In this document: positions 48,594 to 57,600 of the stretch, piece by piece
Numbering within the stretch: position 1 is the stretch's first letter
How the letters are laid out: each line of letters starts with the position of its first letter
Origin: JBKBIP01 sp046297495
Lineage (GTDB): Bacteria > Planctomycetota > Planctomycetia > Gemmatales > Gemmataceae
Direction: 5' to 3'
DNA: 64,000 nt
NCBI GenBank assembly: GCA_046297495.1
Contig: JBKBIP010000001.1
Span: 186,001 to 250,000 of the forward strand
Position numbers and translations under genes: made by a program
The notes under the pieces: generated by a model
What the model was told of the DNA's origin: nothing
The model's input: only the letters and a program-made list of their open reading frames with translations
Database searches by the model: none

Positions 48594-48964
48594 GGTTCAC
48601 GGACCTCCGCAGGCCGACTCCTGGCATAAAGTGAGCGTTGGGGCGCCTTGTTGGTGGGAACTCCCTCTCGCCATCGTAAAAGGGGTCATCCCACGGGTCA
48701 ATACGGACCACTCCCATACCTTCTGGGGGCAAGGATGGGTTCTTCTCTCATCCTATGATGAGAAGGACAACGAACGGCAGGATTCTCGCTGGGTGTTTGG
48801 TGATTTCCGCCCCCTAGGCGCCTGCGTGGCAGGGTAAAGTTCGCCGCTCACCACCACGATATTCCCCCAAACCCGCAACCGCCCCTCTCCCAACCGCTCG
48901 CAACTTCCCCCTCGTTCCGCTAGAATCACCCCTAAGCCGAATTTCCATCGCCAAGGAGTTTCAC
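48594..48964. other. Divergent intergenic region between secA (-) and amidohydrolase (+)
   Basis: A 371-base gap with no supported gene or RNA. It should hold the promoters of both flanking genes; I cannot assign a specific box. AAGGAG at its right end serves the amidohydrolase. Confidence 0.5.
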
Positions 48965-49822
48965 ATGCCATCGTACATCGACGCGCACGTTCACGTCTGG
49001 ACCCCCGATACCGCTCATTATCCGTTGGTGGAAGGATACAAAAAAGAAGACATGAAGCCGCCATCCTTCACGCCGGAGGAACTGTTCAAGCACTGCAAAC
49101 CGGCAGGTGTGGAACGCATTAACCTCATTCAAATGTCGTTCTACGGTTTTGATAACAGCTACATGCTGGACATGATGAAACTGCACGATGGCGTCTTCGT
49201 CGGGACGGCGGTGATTGATCCCCACGCGGCGGGAGTGACGAAGTTGATGGGGGAGATGGCCCAGAAAAAAGTACGGGCGTTTCGCATTCTTCCCCGCTTG
49301 AGCAAGTTGCCGCCGGCGCGCTGGCTGGAGCCGGCGGGGTATGCCAAGATGTTCGACGCGGGGGCCAGGAACCATCAAGCCATGAGCTGCTTGATTGACC
49401 CGGACGCCTTGCCCGAACTCGACCGCATGTGCCGACAGTTTCCCGATACGCCGGTCATCATCGACCACCTGTGCCGAATCGGTGCCAGTGGGCCGATCAC
49501 CGACCAGGACGTGGATGCCCTGTGCGCCATGGCCAAGCATCCGCGCGTGCTCGTCAAGGTCGGGGCCTTCTACGCCTTGGGCAAGAAACAGCCCCCTTAC
49601 ACCGACCTGGTCCCGATGATTCAAAAAGTGGTGCAAGCGTTTGGGGCCAAGCGCTGCATGTGGGAAAGTGATTGCCCATTCCAAGTCGTGGATCACAAGT
49701 ATCAAGACAGTTTGGATCTGATTCAAAAACATTTGCCGTTTCTCAGCGCCGAGGATAAAGACTGGCTGCTGAGGCGGACGGCGGAAGATTTCTTCTTTAA
49801 GAACCAGTGGCCGGGATCGTGA
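48965..49822 (+). CDS. Amidohydrolase-family (amidohydrolase_2) metal-dependent hydrolase
   Basis: A 285-residue TIM-barrel hydrolase. The first strand carries DAHVHVW, the HxH metal site; further metal or catalytic residues are seen in IIDHLCR (~170) and MWESDCPFQ (~238). The pattern matches the ACMS decarboxylase/2-pyrone-4,6-dicarboxylate lactonase group (PF04909), which hydrolyses lactones or decarboxylates small acids. Plantomycetal paralogues are many and the substrate cannot be read from sequence. AAGGAG lies eight bases before the ATG. The stop overlaps the GTG start of the MoaD-like gene (GTGA), indicating translational coupling. Confidence 0.82.
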   Translation: MPSYIDAHVHVWTPDTAHYPLVEGYKKEDMKPPSFTPEELFKHCKPAGVERINLIQMSFYGFDNSYMLDMMKLHDGVFVGTAVIDPHAAGVTKLMGEMAQKKVRAFRILPRLSKLPPARWLEPAGYAKMFDAGARNHQAMSCLIDPDALPELDRMCRQFPDTPVIIDHLCRIGASGPITDQDVDALCAMAKHPRVLVKVGAFYALGKKQPPYTDLVPMIQKVVQAFGAKRCMWESDCPFQVVDHKYQDSLDLIQKHLPFLSAEDKDWLLRRTAEDFFFKNQWPGS

Positions 49823-50094
49823 ACGAGACTTCCTCTATCATCGTGGAATTTTTCGGCATGGCCCGGCAGCGCGCGGGCCGGGCAGAGTTGGCCGCCGAGG
49901 CCCACGCCATCCGCGACCTGCTGTGGGCCGTCGAGCGTGCCTGCCCGGGCTTGGAGGGCTTGATTCGAGAGGATGGCCGGCTGTCGCCACACTACTTGCT
50001 GTCTCTGGATGGTCAGCGTTTTGTCGATTCCCTGGACGAGCCGTTGCGCCCCGGCCAGCGCGTGCTGCTCTTGTCAGCAGACGCAGGGGGATGA
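49819..50094 (+). CDS. MoaD/ThiS-family ubiquitin-fold sulfur-carrier-like protein
   Basis: A 91-residue protein that ends in ADAGG, the C-terminal Gly-Gly of ubiquitin-fold sulfur carriers. The beta-grasp pattern is visible: IIVEFFGMARQRAG (strand 1-2), an Ala-rich helix, YLLSLDGQRF, LRPGQRVLLL near the end. In this family the terminal Gly is adenylated and thiocarboxylated by a MoeB/ThiF enzyme, to give sulfur to molybdopterin or thiamine, and some members are conjugated to proteins. I prefer the GTG at 49819, which overlaps the upstream stop; a GTG at 49807 would add four residues. No moaE, moeB or thiG is nearby, so its pathway is open. Confidence 0.8.
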   Translation: MNETSSIIVEFFGMARQRAGRAELAAEAHAIRDLLWAVERACPGLEGLIREDGRLSPHYLLSLDGQRFVDSLDEPLRPGQRVLLLSADAGG

Positions 50095-50149
50095 CGTGGT
50101 TTCGCGTGAGAAGTCGTAAAAAAATCCGCCCCAATCGAGGAGGCTCCCC

Positions 50150-51547
50150 ATGCTACACCGGCAGAAAACGTTGCCCGACCTCGCCGCCGAGGACCGGTAT
50201 CTCCAGCCGATCTACGCCCGCCGGGGCATGGCACAGCAGGTGCCCAAATATCAATTGCCCGAAGGGGAATTGGAACCGGAGACGGCCTACAACCTGATCC
50301 ACGATGAATTGATGCTCGACGGCAACGCCCGGCTCAATCTGGCCACCTTTGTCTCGACCTGGATGGAACCGGAGGCCGAGAAGCTCATGGCCGAGACGTT
50401 CTCCAAGAACATGATCGACAAGGACGAATACCCTTTGACGGCCATGATTGAGGAGCGCTGTATCAACATGGTGTCGCGGCTATTCCACGCGCCGGAAACG
50501 GGGGTGGGGGCGTCGGCCATTGGCTCGTCGGAAGCGGTCATGCTGGCGGGAATGGCCCTCAAGTGGCGCTGGCGCCAGCGGCGTCAAGCCCAGGGGAAAC
50601 CGGCGGATCGGCCCAACATCGTCATGGGGAACAATGTGCAGGTGGTGTGGGAAAAATTCGCTCGCTACTGGGAAGTGGAACCGCGCTACATCGAGATGCA
50701 GCCGGGGTGTTACACCATCACTCCGCAAGGGGTCCTGGATGCCGTCGATGAAAACACCATCGCCGTGGTGCCGATTCTGGGCGTGACCTATACCGGCGCC
50801 TTCGAGCCTATCGAGGCCATCCACGCTGCCTTGGTCGAGCACAACGCCCGCACCGGCCAGGACATCCCCATGCACATCGACGCGGCCTCCGGCGGTTTCG
50901 TCGCGCCGTTCTTGCATCCGCATTTGATGTGGGACTTCCGCTTGCCCCTGGTCAAGTCGATCAACGTCTCCGGTCACAAGTACGGCTTGGTGTATCCCGG
51001 CGTCGGTTGGGTGGTCTGGCGCAGTCACGAGGATTTGCCGGAGGAACTCATCTTCCGCGTCAATTACCTGGGCGGGGACATGCCGACGTTCACCTTGAAT
51101 TTCTCCCGCCCTGGCAATCAAATCGTGGCCCAGTATTATAACTTCATCCGCCTGGGACGACAGGGTTACACGCGCATCATGCAAAACCTGCGCGACGTGG
51201 CCCTGTTTCTGTCCAGCGCCATCGAAAAGATGGGCAAGTTTGACTTGCTCAGTCGCGGCGATATGATTCCGGTCTTCGCCTTCGCGCTCAAGGATGCCAG
51301 TCGGTACACCGTCTTCGACCTGTCCGACAAGCTGCGCGAGCACGGTTGGCAAGTACCTGCCTATACCATGCCGCCGAAGGTCGAGAACTTGGCCGTGCTG
51401 CGCGTCGTCGTCCGTGAGGGTTTTAGCCACGACATGGCCGGCATGTTGCTGAACGATCTCCAGAATGCCGTGACCTATTTCGAGTCTCAGCCCGGTCACG
51501 CGCCGAAACACTCCCACCACGTCGGCAAAGTACACAAGAATTGTTGA
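50150..51547 (+). CDS. gadB: Glutamate decarboxylase (PLP-dependent)
   Basis: A 465-residue enzyme, almost the same length as E. coli GadB (466). It converts glutamate to GABA and CO2 and consumes a proton. The PLP lysine is K277 in NVSGHKYGL; MHIDAASGGF around 241-250 holds the Asp that binds the pyridine nitrogen, and ATFVSTWMEPEA and GSSEAVMLAG are strongly conserved family segments. The C-terminal tail has several His (KHSHHVGKVHKNC), where enteric GadB uses a His for pH control. CGAGGAGGC lies before the ATG. No glutamate/GABA antiporter gene is next to it, so a role in acid resistance is not shown. It lies 55 bases after the MoaD-like gene. Confidence 0.93.
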   Translation: MLHRQKTLPDLAAEDRYLQPIYARRGMAQQVPKYQLPEGELEPETAYNLIHDELMLDGNARLNLATFVSTWMEPEAEKLMAETFSKNMIDKDEYPLTAMIEERCINMVSRLFHAPETGVGASAIGSSEAVMLAGMALKWRWRQRRQAQGKPADRPNIVMGNNVQVVWEKFARYWEVEPRYIEMQPGCYTITPQGVLDAVDENTIAVVPILGVTYTGAFEPIEAIHAALVEHNARTGQDIPMHIDAASGGFVAPFLHPHLMWDFRLPLVKSINVSGHKYGLVYPGVGWVVWRSHEDLPEELIFRVNYLGGDMPTFTLNFSRPGNQIVAQYYNFIRLGRQGYTRIMQNLRDVALFLSSAIEKMGKFDLLSRGDMIPVFAFALKDASRYTVFDLSDKLREHGWQVPAYTMPPKVENLAVLRVVVREGFSHDMAGMLLNDLQNAVTYFESQPGHAPKHSHHVGKVHKNC

Positions 51548-51587
51548 CACCTCAAACCACGAAAATTTAGGCCAAAAGTGAAAAACA

Positions 51588-51610
51588 ACGGGGGTCTGCT
51601 CGGCCCCCGT
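51588..51610. terminator. Hairpin terminator between gadB and the BON-domain gene
   Basis: A 7-bp G/C stem (ACGGGGG / CCCCCGT) with a 9-base loop lies between the convergent genes. Read on the minus strand it is followed by TTGTTTTTC, a good T-run, so it should end the BON gene's transcript. The plus side is only moderately T-rich. Confidence 0.65.
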
Positions 51611-51642
51611 GGTCGTTCCCGTTCCGCGTCTTCTTCTTTGCA

Positions 51643-52383
51643 TTACCAGTAGCGCACGCGCCACCAGTCTTTCTTGGTCGGCAATTTCTGGAGCCACCAG
51701 TGACCGTCCTGCCACTCCAGTTTCACTGAACGCCAGCCAAGCGGCACTTTCGGGAAGGGGTAGAACGGCCCGATGAAGGGGAACGCCTCATACGGATAGG
51801 CCGTGGGATGAGCGACGCGCGAGTAGTTGTTGTACGGGGCGTAGGTCGGCCAAGCGTAAGGGGGCATCTTGGGCGAGGGTAGCTGGGGGCCGGCACTAGC
51901 CATTTGGAACAAGGGCGTCGGCTCCACGATCTGCCCCTGGTTGGCGTACAGCGATTGGCTCGCGGGGTTCGCCATCATTGGCATGGTGGGTTGAGCGTAA
52001 GGGGGGTGGGCATAGGGGGGTTGGGCTTGCACTTGCTGAATCGGCGCGGCCAACTGCAAATGGTCGCGGACGCGCTCCACGCCGGGTACCCCTTGCACGA
52101 TCCGCAAGGCTTCTTCGCGTTGCATCTGATCGGTGACTTGGCCGGACACTTCGGCCACGCCGTCCCGATAGACGATATGAATGGCATAATCGCGCAACTG
52201 GCCACTCTGGCGCAGTTGGCCGGCGATCTGGTCCGCCATGTGTTGATTGAGGGAAACGGTGGATGGCGTTGGCAAGGACCGTCCGGGTTCCACTTGTAAA
52301 CGCAATGGTTCGTTGGCAAACACGGACAAGCTCATGCCGATGCTTGCCGCGGCGGTCAGTAAGTATTTCGAGGGCAGAGTCAC
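51643..52383 (-). CDS. Secreted BON-domain protein
   Basis: A 246-residue exported protein. The start is a GTG at 52383, chosen because AGGAGG lies 8 bases upstream and a clean signal peptide follows (LPSKYLLTAAASIGMSLSVFA). Residues ~45-115 form a BON domain: a helix (MADQIAGQLRQSG), IHIVYRDGVAEVSGQV, then helix EALRIVQGVPGVERV and a final strand. BON domains bind phospholipid surfaces in OsmY-like periplasmic proteins. The second half is low-complexity, rich in Pro, Tyr, Gln and Met (AHPPYAQPTMPMM), and ends with Trp/Lys-rich segments (RSVKLEWQDGHWWLQKL). An envelope-stress or surface role is a guess. Confidence 0.75.
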   Translation of the reverse strand: MTLPSKYLLTAAASIGMSLSVFANEPLRLQVEPGRSLPTPSTVSLNQHMADQIAGQLRQSGQLRDYAIHIVYRDGVAEVSGQVTDQMQREEALRIVQGVPGVERVRDHLQLAAPIQQVQAQPPYAHPPYAQPTMPMMANPASQSLYANQGQIVEPTPLFQMASAGPQLPSPKMPPYAWPTYAPYNNYSRVAHPTAYPYEAFPFIGPFYPFPKVPLGWRSVKLEWQDGHWWLQKLPTKKDWWRVRYW

Positions 52384-52963
52384 GATTTCATCCTCCTGAT
52401 GAGGGGCGCGTATCCATAGACGCATCGGCCAAGTATTCCCGCGCGAATCCGCTTCGTCAAATGGCGTCCGCACAAAACCCTAAAAACATCTCCGACTGCG
52501 ACCGGCGCCACCCGCACAACCGGCGCGGCGTGCGTGACTGGCAAGGATTCGTTATTTGACAGGACGACGGCATCGAGACGCGCCGTGGGACGGACGGAAG
52601 CATCATCAAGGTATTACAAACACTTGTCATCCATTTGCCGCTTTCGCGGATTCCACGCCATACAAATCGCGCACGACCGTCAACACTTCCTCTAAAGACA
52701 ATACACTGCCGCTGCGTGGGGTGTTAAAATTTTTCTAATTTTTCGTGAACATCTCCTCCTGTTTCGCGTCTTACTAATGTGAAGCGTGCGATAGGATCAC
52801 CATATAAGGATACATTCGGAAATATTCAACCAATGCGGCGCGATCCCTTCAGTTTGATTCATGATCAACAATCGGTGAAACAAATGCTTCAACCGTGTGG
52901 TGACGTTCTGTTTCGTCATCCGCTTCGCTTGTGACATCGCCGGCTGGATAGGTGGTAGCTTCA

Positions 52964-52998
52964 GGCCAGGTGTCACGCCCAAACACCTGGCCTTTTTT
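52964..52998 (+). terminator. Strong intrinsic terminator with no annotated gene upstream
   Basis: A perfect 10-bp stem (GGCCAGGTGT / ACACCTGGCC) with a 9-base loop is followed directly by six T. It is the cleanest intrinsic terminator in the window. The nearest plus-strand coding gene upstream ends about 1.4 kb away, so it should end an unannotated transcript. Confidence 0.85.
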
Positions 52999-53215
52999 GT
53001 TGGGTCGGTAGCTGAGATGGTGTAGCACTGGTCTGAAGAACTGGGGACGAGGATTCGAGCGCCTCCCGACCCACTGCGACGGCCCGTGCGGCGTTCGGTG
53101 ATGCTATTGCGAATTGCTTGCAGGCAGAGGTTAATTACACTTAAAAACCATCACTGTAAGTCGGACCTCATACGGGCTGCTGGAACCGAGAAGAGGTTGT
53201 TGGTCCAGAGGAAGT

Positions 53216-53255
53216 TGACTATGTCGTACTTCCACTGACTATGTCGTACTTCCAC
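53216..53255. repeat. Tandem duplication of a 20-bp unit
   Basis: TGACTATGTCGTACTTCCAC occurs twice in direct tandem with no mismatch. It lies just upstream of the tRNA cluster. The function is unknown; slippage or the trace of an excised element would both fit. Confidence 0.85.
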
Positions 53256-53282
53256 CATCATAAACGTCACCTGCCCTTTCGT

Positions 53283-53305
53283 CGGGGTGGTGGCGTAACG
53301 GCAGG
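53283..53305 (+). other. tRNA-like 5' half (possible tRNA remnant)
   Basis: TGGCGTAACGGCAGG at 53291-53305 matches 12 of 15 bases of the D-arm region of the GCG-anticodon tRNA at 53691-53705. No anticodon arm follows; instead the palindrome half-copy begins 15 bases later. This may be a broken tRNA gene. Confidence 0.3.
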
Positions 53306-53319
53306 TAGAACGGCGAATA

Positions 53320-53341
53320 CTTCTGCGAAGCGTCGCTAACC
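53320..53341. repeat. Diverged half-copy of the dispersed palindrome
   Basis: Twenty-two bases match the right arm of the palindrome at 44856-44877 with two differences (core GCGAAGCGTCGCTA). The left arm is missing here. It ends five bases before the tRNA-Gln gene. Confidence 0.6.
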
Positions 53342-53345
53342 ATAT

Positions 53346-53416
53346 TCGGGGATCGTCTAATGGTAGGATTCCTGGCTTTGAACCAGGCGGTGGAGGTTCA
53401 AATCCTTCTCCCCGAG
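53346..53416 (+). tRNA. tRNA-Gln (anticodon TTG)
   Basis: A complete cloverleaf of 71 nt: acceptor TCGGGGA/TCCCCGA, a D-arm with GG in the loop, anticodon stem CCTGG/CCAGG with loop CTTTGAA (TTG at 53378-53380), T-arm with TTCAAAT, and discriminator G73 as expected for tRNA-Gln. The CCA end is not encoded. Confidence 0.95.
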
Positions 53417-53507
53417 CTGTTAGTCATTAGGCAAGGGTGCTTGGCATTTTCGAAACTAATACACATGCAAGACATACTCTTACATTTATTATTTTTAACT
53501 GATCCCT

Positions 53508-53582
53508 ACCTCTGTGGAGGGGCCTGGAGTCCTCGCCGCCCTGTCACGGCGGAAATCGCGGGTTCAAATCCCGTCGGGGGTG
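53508..53582 (+). tRNA. tRNA-Asp (anticodon GTC)
   Basis: A complete cloverleaf of 75 nt. Acceptor ACCTCTG pairs with CGGGGGT (two wobble pairs), D-stem GAGG/CCTC, anticodon stem CCGCC/GGCGG with loop CTGTCAC (GTC at 53543-53545), T-stem GCGGG/CCCGT with loop TTCAAAT, and discriminator G73, which is the aspartate identity base. CCA is not encoded. Confidence 0.92.
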
Positions 53583-53683
53583 CTCTTGTGGAACGATGAA
53601 GGATGAAGGATAAACGAAGAATGTAAAGCGCGTCTATGTCGTGTGTATTATTCATCGTTCATCATTCCTTCAATTCACTGTTG

Positions 53684-53755
53684 GTGTTTGTGGTGTAATG
53701 GCAAGCATGCGACCCTGCGCAGGTCGAGGACCAGGTTCGATTCCTGGCGAACATT
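53684..53755 (+). tRNA. Non-canonical tRNA with anticodon GCG (formally Arg)
   Basis: A full cloverleaf of 72 nt can be drawn: acceptor GTGTTTG/CGAACAT, D-loop AATGGCAA, anticodon stem CGACC/GGTCG with loop CTGCGCA, T-stem CCAGG/CCTGG with TTCGATT. The anticodon GCG (53717-53719) would read CGC (Arg), but bacteria normally use ACG for that box. Position 37 is C, where a purine is almost universal, and the discriminator is U, which is unusual for Arg. It may be a degenerate or specialised tRNA. Confidence 0.7.
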
Positions 53756-53758
53756 GGC

Positions 53759-53829
53759 AACGCTGGAGCCAGACGGCCAGGCAACCGGCTGCAACCCGGA
53801 AGAAGTGGGTTCGACTCCCACTAGCGTTT
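53759..53829 (+). tRNA. tRNA-Cys (anticodon GCA), slightly divergent
   Basis: A cloverleaf of 71 nt starts only 3 bases after the previous tRNA. Acceptor AACGCTG pairs with TAGCGTT, anticodon loop CTGCAAC carries GCA (53791-53793), T-stem GTGGG/CCCAC with TTCGACT, and discriminator U73, the cysteine identity base. Oddities are G at position 8 where U is nearly universal, an A-A mismatch closing the anticodon stem, and a weak D-stem. It is probably Cys, but may not be the cell's main tRNA-Cys. Confidence 0.8.
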
Positions 53830-53914
53830 CTGAAGGATCGGTTTGGCCCGCTGCTTGTGATGCGTGTCTTCCCACGGTACCATGAGGGAAGATCACGAGT
53901 CACGAGGTAGATTC

Positions 53915-54643
53915 ATGGGTGGTTTTTTCCACAATTTGGGCCGGAAGGTCGGGGCTGGGGTTCGCAAAGCGAATTGGGTCGTCAGCTCGCTGACCGGCAG
54001 CGAAGACGAGGTGCTGCAAGCCGAGCACGCCGTCGGCCGGGACATGGCGCGCGGCATCGCCGAGCAAATGTTCGTGGACACAACGCCGGACGTGCAGCGC
54101 TATCTGGATGACATCGGTGACGTGCTGATCCGTTGCGTTCGCGATCAACGGTTACGGTTCTGTTACCGCGTGCTCCGCGCGGCGGAAGTCAACGCCTTCG
54201 CCCTGCCGGGTGGTTTCATCTTCGTGACGCGGCCTCTGCTGGAGTTGTGCCAGTGGAATCAGGACGAAATCGCCTTTGTCCTGGGGCATGAAATGGGTCA
54301 TGTCATCCAACGCCACGCTCTGGATCGGTTGATGGCCAGCTCGTTGCTGCGTTCGGGATTAGGCCGGCTACCCATCGGCGGTCTGGTGGGAGGAACCGTG
54401 TTGAACGTGGCTATGACCCTGCTGCAACAGGGATACTCGCGTGAGCAGGAATTGGAAGCGGATCAAATCGGCGTGCAACTCATCCACTGTGGCGGGTTCG
54501 ATTCACGAGCCGCCGCCCGTTTGCTGATGCGCTTGCAAGAAATGCCCCAAGAAACCTGGTTGGGGAGCAGCTATTTCGCCTCTCATCCGCCAGTGCTCAG
54601 TCGTATCGAGCACATCAATCGATTGCTGGCGGAAAAGCACTGA
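53915..54643 (+). CDS. M48-family zinc metallopeptidase
   Basis: A 242-residue peptidase. The ATG at 53915 is chosen for GAGG seven bases upstream and because the longer frame runs close to the tRNA-Cys. The zinc site HEMGH lies at about 129-133, with the third ligand Glu in EQELEADQIGVQL; NAFALPGGFIFV and SSYFASHPP are family segments shared with HtpX/Oma1/LoiP-type enzymes. There is no signal peptide or clear membrane helix at the N-terminus (GGFFHNLGRKVGAG is amphipathic), so it may be cytoplasmic or membrane-peripheral. It probably handles damaged or membrane-associated proteins. It converges with the kinase gene with a 17-base gap. Confidence 0.87.
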   Translation: MGGFFHNLGRKVGAGVRKANWVVSSLTGSEDEVLQAEHAVGRDMARGIAEQMFVDTTPDVQRYLDDIGDVLIRCVRDQRLRFCYRVLRAAEVNAFALPGGFIFVTRPLLELCQWNQDEIAFVLGHEMGHVIQRHALDRLMASSLLRSGLGRLPIGGLVGGTVLNVAMTLLQQGYSREQELEADQIGVQLIHCGGFDSRAAARLLMRLQEMPQETWLGSSYFASHPPVLSRIEHINRLLAEKH

Positions 54644-54660
54644 CCTCAGCAAGTTCGGCA

Positions 54661-57600
54661 TCAATTGGCAAGATAATGGGAAAGTAGGCGGATCAGATAA
54701 ATCGTCCCGTTGCCATTGCCGGTGAAGAGGTGGCGATTGTCCGAGGCGAAGGCCAGGCTGTGTGCCGGGCCGGGAAGCGGCATCGTGCTTTGCCGTTTAT
54801 TCGTTTGCAACGACCAGATGTATAATTGGCCGGTAGTGGTGGCGCCGGCGAGTAATTGACTGTTGGGCGAAAAAGCAAACGCATTCATGCCGTGCGGCAA
54901 GTCGTCTTCCAAGGTAGCTAGCGGCGCGCCGGTGGCCGTGTTCCACAAGCGGATCGTTAAGGATTGTTGGCCACCGCGCCCATGATTGCTCATGGTGACA
55001 AGTGTGTTGCCATCCGGTGACAGCATCGTACGTTCAATGCGGCCGGAACCGTCGAGCCGCTGAGTCCGTTCCTTCTCTTTCCGCACATCCCACCAATACA
55101 GCACGCCGTTCAACCGTGAGTCATCACCTATCTCATGGACGATGTAAGCCAGCGTGTTGCCATCCGGAGTGAATGCCAGAAAATCGACCATATTGAAATA
55201 AGGGGTATGGGTAAAGGACGCGATTTCTTTTCGTTTTTCATTCCAAATTTTGATGGTTCCCGTCGTCGTGAGAGCGGCCATGTTCCGCCCATCCGCGGAA
55301 ATGGCCACGCGGCGAACCTCGGAGAGATCACTGGCCACAGTGAGTGGGCTGCGGCCCTTGCCACTCAAATCGCGGAGTTGGACAAAGCCGCGACTCGCCA
55401 CTTGATCAAACCGGCCACCAATCAGGAGCCACTGTTTATCCGCCGCCAAGGCCAAAGAAGTGATTTCCCCTTGGCTGTCCCGGAACGAATGAGAAGTCGA
55501 GTTGGTGGGGGACAGATTCCAAATCCGACAACCTTTGACGATTTTCGTGCCATTGGATTCCGGACTGATGGCTGCCACGGTTTGATGATCAGGCGTCACG
55601 ACCAAGTCGTCAATCGGGCCGATGGTTCCCTGGAAATCATTCAGCGGTTTTTTCGTGAGCGTGTTCCAGGTGTGAATGAGCTGGTCGTTGCCTCCCGCGG
55701 CCACAGTCCGTCCGTCTGGGGAGAAGGCCAAGGTTTGCAAAGGCGCGTGTTCGCCGCGCAGGAATACCGGACGAGAGAGTGGACCGCCATCAAGCTGCCA
55801 CCATCGGAGGCCTCGGTCGGCGGAGGCGGCGATTAGTCCCTGGCCATCTGGGGTAAATTTCAAGTCTTGAACGCTGGCGTTCTCATCGAAAGAGTACAAC
55901 TCCTTGCCCGTGTATGGATTCCAAACACGAATGATCGATTCTTGCCCCAATTGCGAGACGGCGGCTAGTTGCTGGCCTTGGGAATCGAACGTCAGCGCAC
56001 GCGCGGCATAAATCCGACTGCCGAGAGGAATTGGTTCCAGATATTTCTTCTCCGCCGTATCCCAGAGATGAATCACGGTTCTGGATTCCAAGTTCTCGAG
56101 TTGCCAACAGATCATGGCAACGAGCTTATCATCGGGGGAAAACGCTAACGAACCTGTCGAGCGGCCGGGTAAATCACTAAACCAACGGCGTGGTGGGTTG
56201 CCTGTTTCCAGATCATAATAATTACCTAAAGATCGGCCATCTATCGTTAGCAACGAACGGCTGTTGGGGGAGAAAGCCAAGGAACGGATACTGGGTGTCA
56301 ATTCCCGGAGGGGTAGACGTTCCCGCCCCGTGCTGGTGTCCCACACGCGCAAGCGACCGGCGAAATAACCGACAACGCCGTCGTCCGACCATGCCTGCGC
56401 CACATACTTGCCATCGGGCGAGATCGCGCCGTGGAAATAGGCCTTCCCCAGCAGCGGTTCTCCTATCACGCGGCGCTCGTGCAGCGTTTGGGCATCCCAG
56501 AGTCGAATCACTTGGTCCGTGCCCACTGTGACAATGTTTTGACCGTCAGCGGTGTAGCCCAGCGTGCGGATCGGCTGCCAGTTGCGGCCGCGATGTTCGC
56601 CAAGAACGGCCACTAGCTCGCGCGGCTGGCGCGCGACGCGCTCGCTGGCCGGAATCTGGGCTGATCCGAAGCGATCCAGAAACGGCAAGTCCCGCTGTTG
56701 AACGGGCGGAGTCGGGTTGGGCGGCGGCTCGTTCTGGGTGAGGGAAATAGCCAGCCATGCCACGCTCGCCACCACGCACAATGCCAGCAAGGCGCCACCA
56801 GTAAGCCACACTTGACGGCGCTTTTGGGCTTGGTAGCGCGCGCGGGCGGAAACGGGGGAAGCTGTCGGTTGGCTGGGGGCTGGCGGCCGGGCCTGCGGCG
56901 TGGTCTCCACGGAAACCACCGCTGTCTCCAAGTCGGCGAAGACCGCCAGTGGCGCGGCTTCGGCGACGTTCGGGACCACCACGGCCATCGGCACTTGGCC
57001 GCAAAACGGCTCCAGGGCGGCGGCCAGCTCGGCGGGAGTTTGATAACGCTGTTCGGGTTTCTTGGCCAGCAGCCGCCGCAGAATCAAGCCCAAGGCCGGG
57101 GGCAGGTCCGAACGCAGCGTTTCGATGGCGGGCGGGGGATCGGTCTGGTGGCGAAGCAGCTTTTCCATAGCAGTGCCGCCGGAGAACACCACTTTGCCCG
57201 TTAGCGTGAAAAACAGCGTGCAGCCCAAGCTGTATAAGTCGGCCCGAATGTCAATGGTGCTGGAATTACGGGCTTGCTCCGGCGCCATGTAGTCTGGTGT
57301 GCCCACGACCTTGCCATCTTGGGTCAAGTGGGTAGCCGTGTCGTCGAGATTGGTTTCCACCAGACGGGCCACCCCCATATCGAGAATCTTGACCACCGCC
57401 TGACCATCGCTCGTTGGCTTGGCGATGAGCAAGTTGCCCGGCTTGATGTCTCGATGCACTAGCCCCTTCTCGAACGCATGTTGCAACCCCAACGCCGCTT
57501 GGCGAATGATGTCGCACGCTTGGGGAACAGGCAACGGCCCGGATTCCCGAATCAGCTTGCCCAAGTCGATGCCATCCACGTATTCCATGACGAAGAAATG

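Larger units (their letters stand above)
52384..53345. other. Gene-poor region between the BON gene and the tRNA cluster
   Basis: About 960 bases with no supported protein gene. It holds a strong terminator with no gene in front of it (52964-52998), a tandem 20-bp duplication (53216-53255), a tRNA-like 5' half (53283-53305) and a diverged half of the dispersed palindrome (53320-53341). The BON gene's promoter should lie near its left end. A small RNA ending at 52998 is possible. Confidence 0.55.

Noticed and set aside
52797..52982. 61-residue minus-strand frame in the gene-poor region
   Set aside because: It overlaps the terminator stem, lacks a ribosome site and has no family resemblance.
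53590..53660. GAACGATGA / TCATCGTTC inverted repeat between tRNA-Asp and the GCG tRNA
   Set aside because: Only 9 bases, far apart (about 50 bases) and low in complexity; too weak to call a structure.
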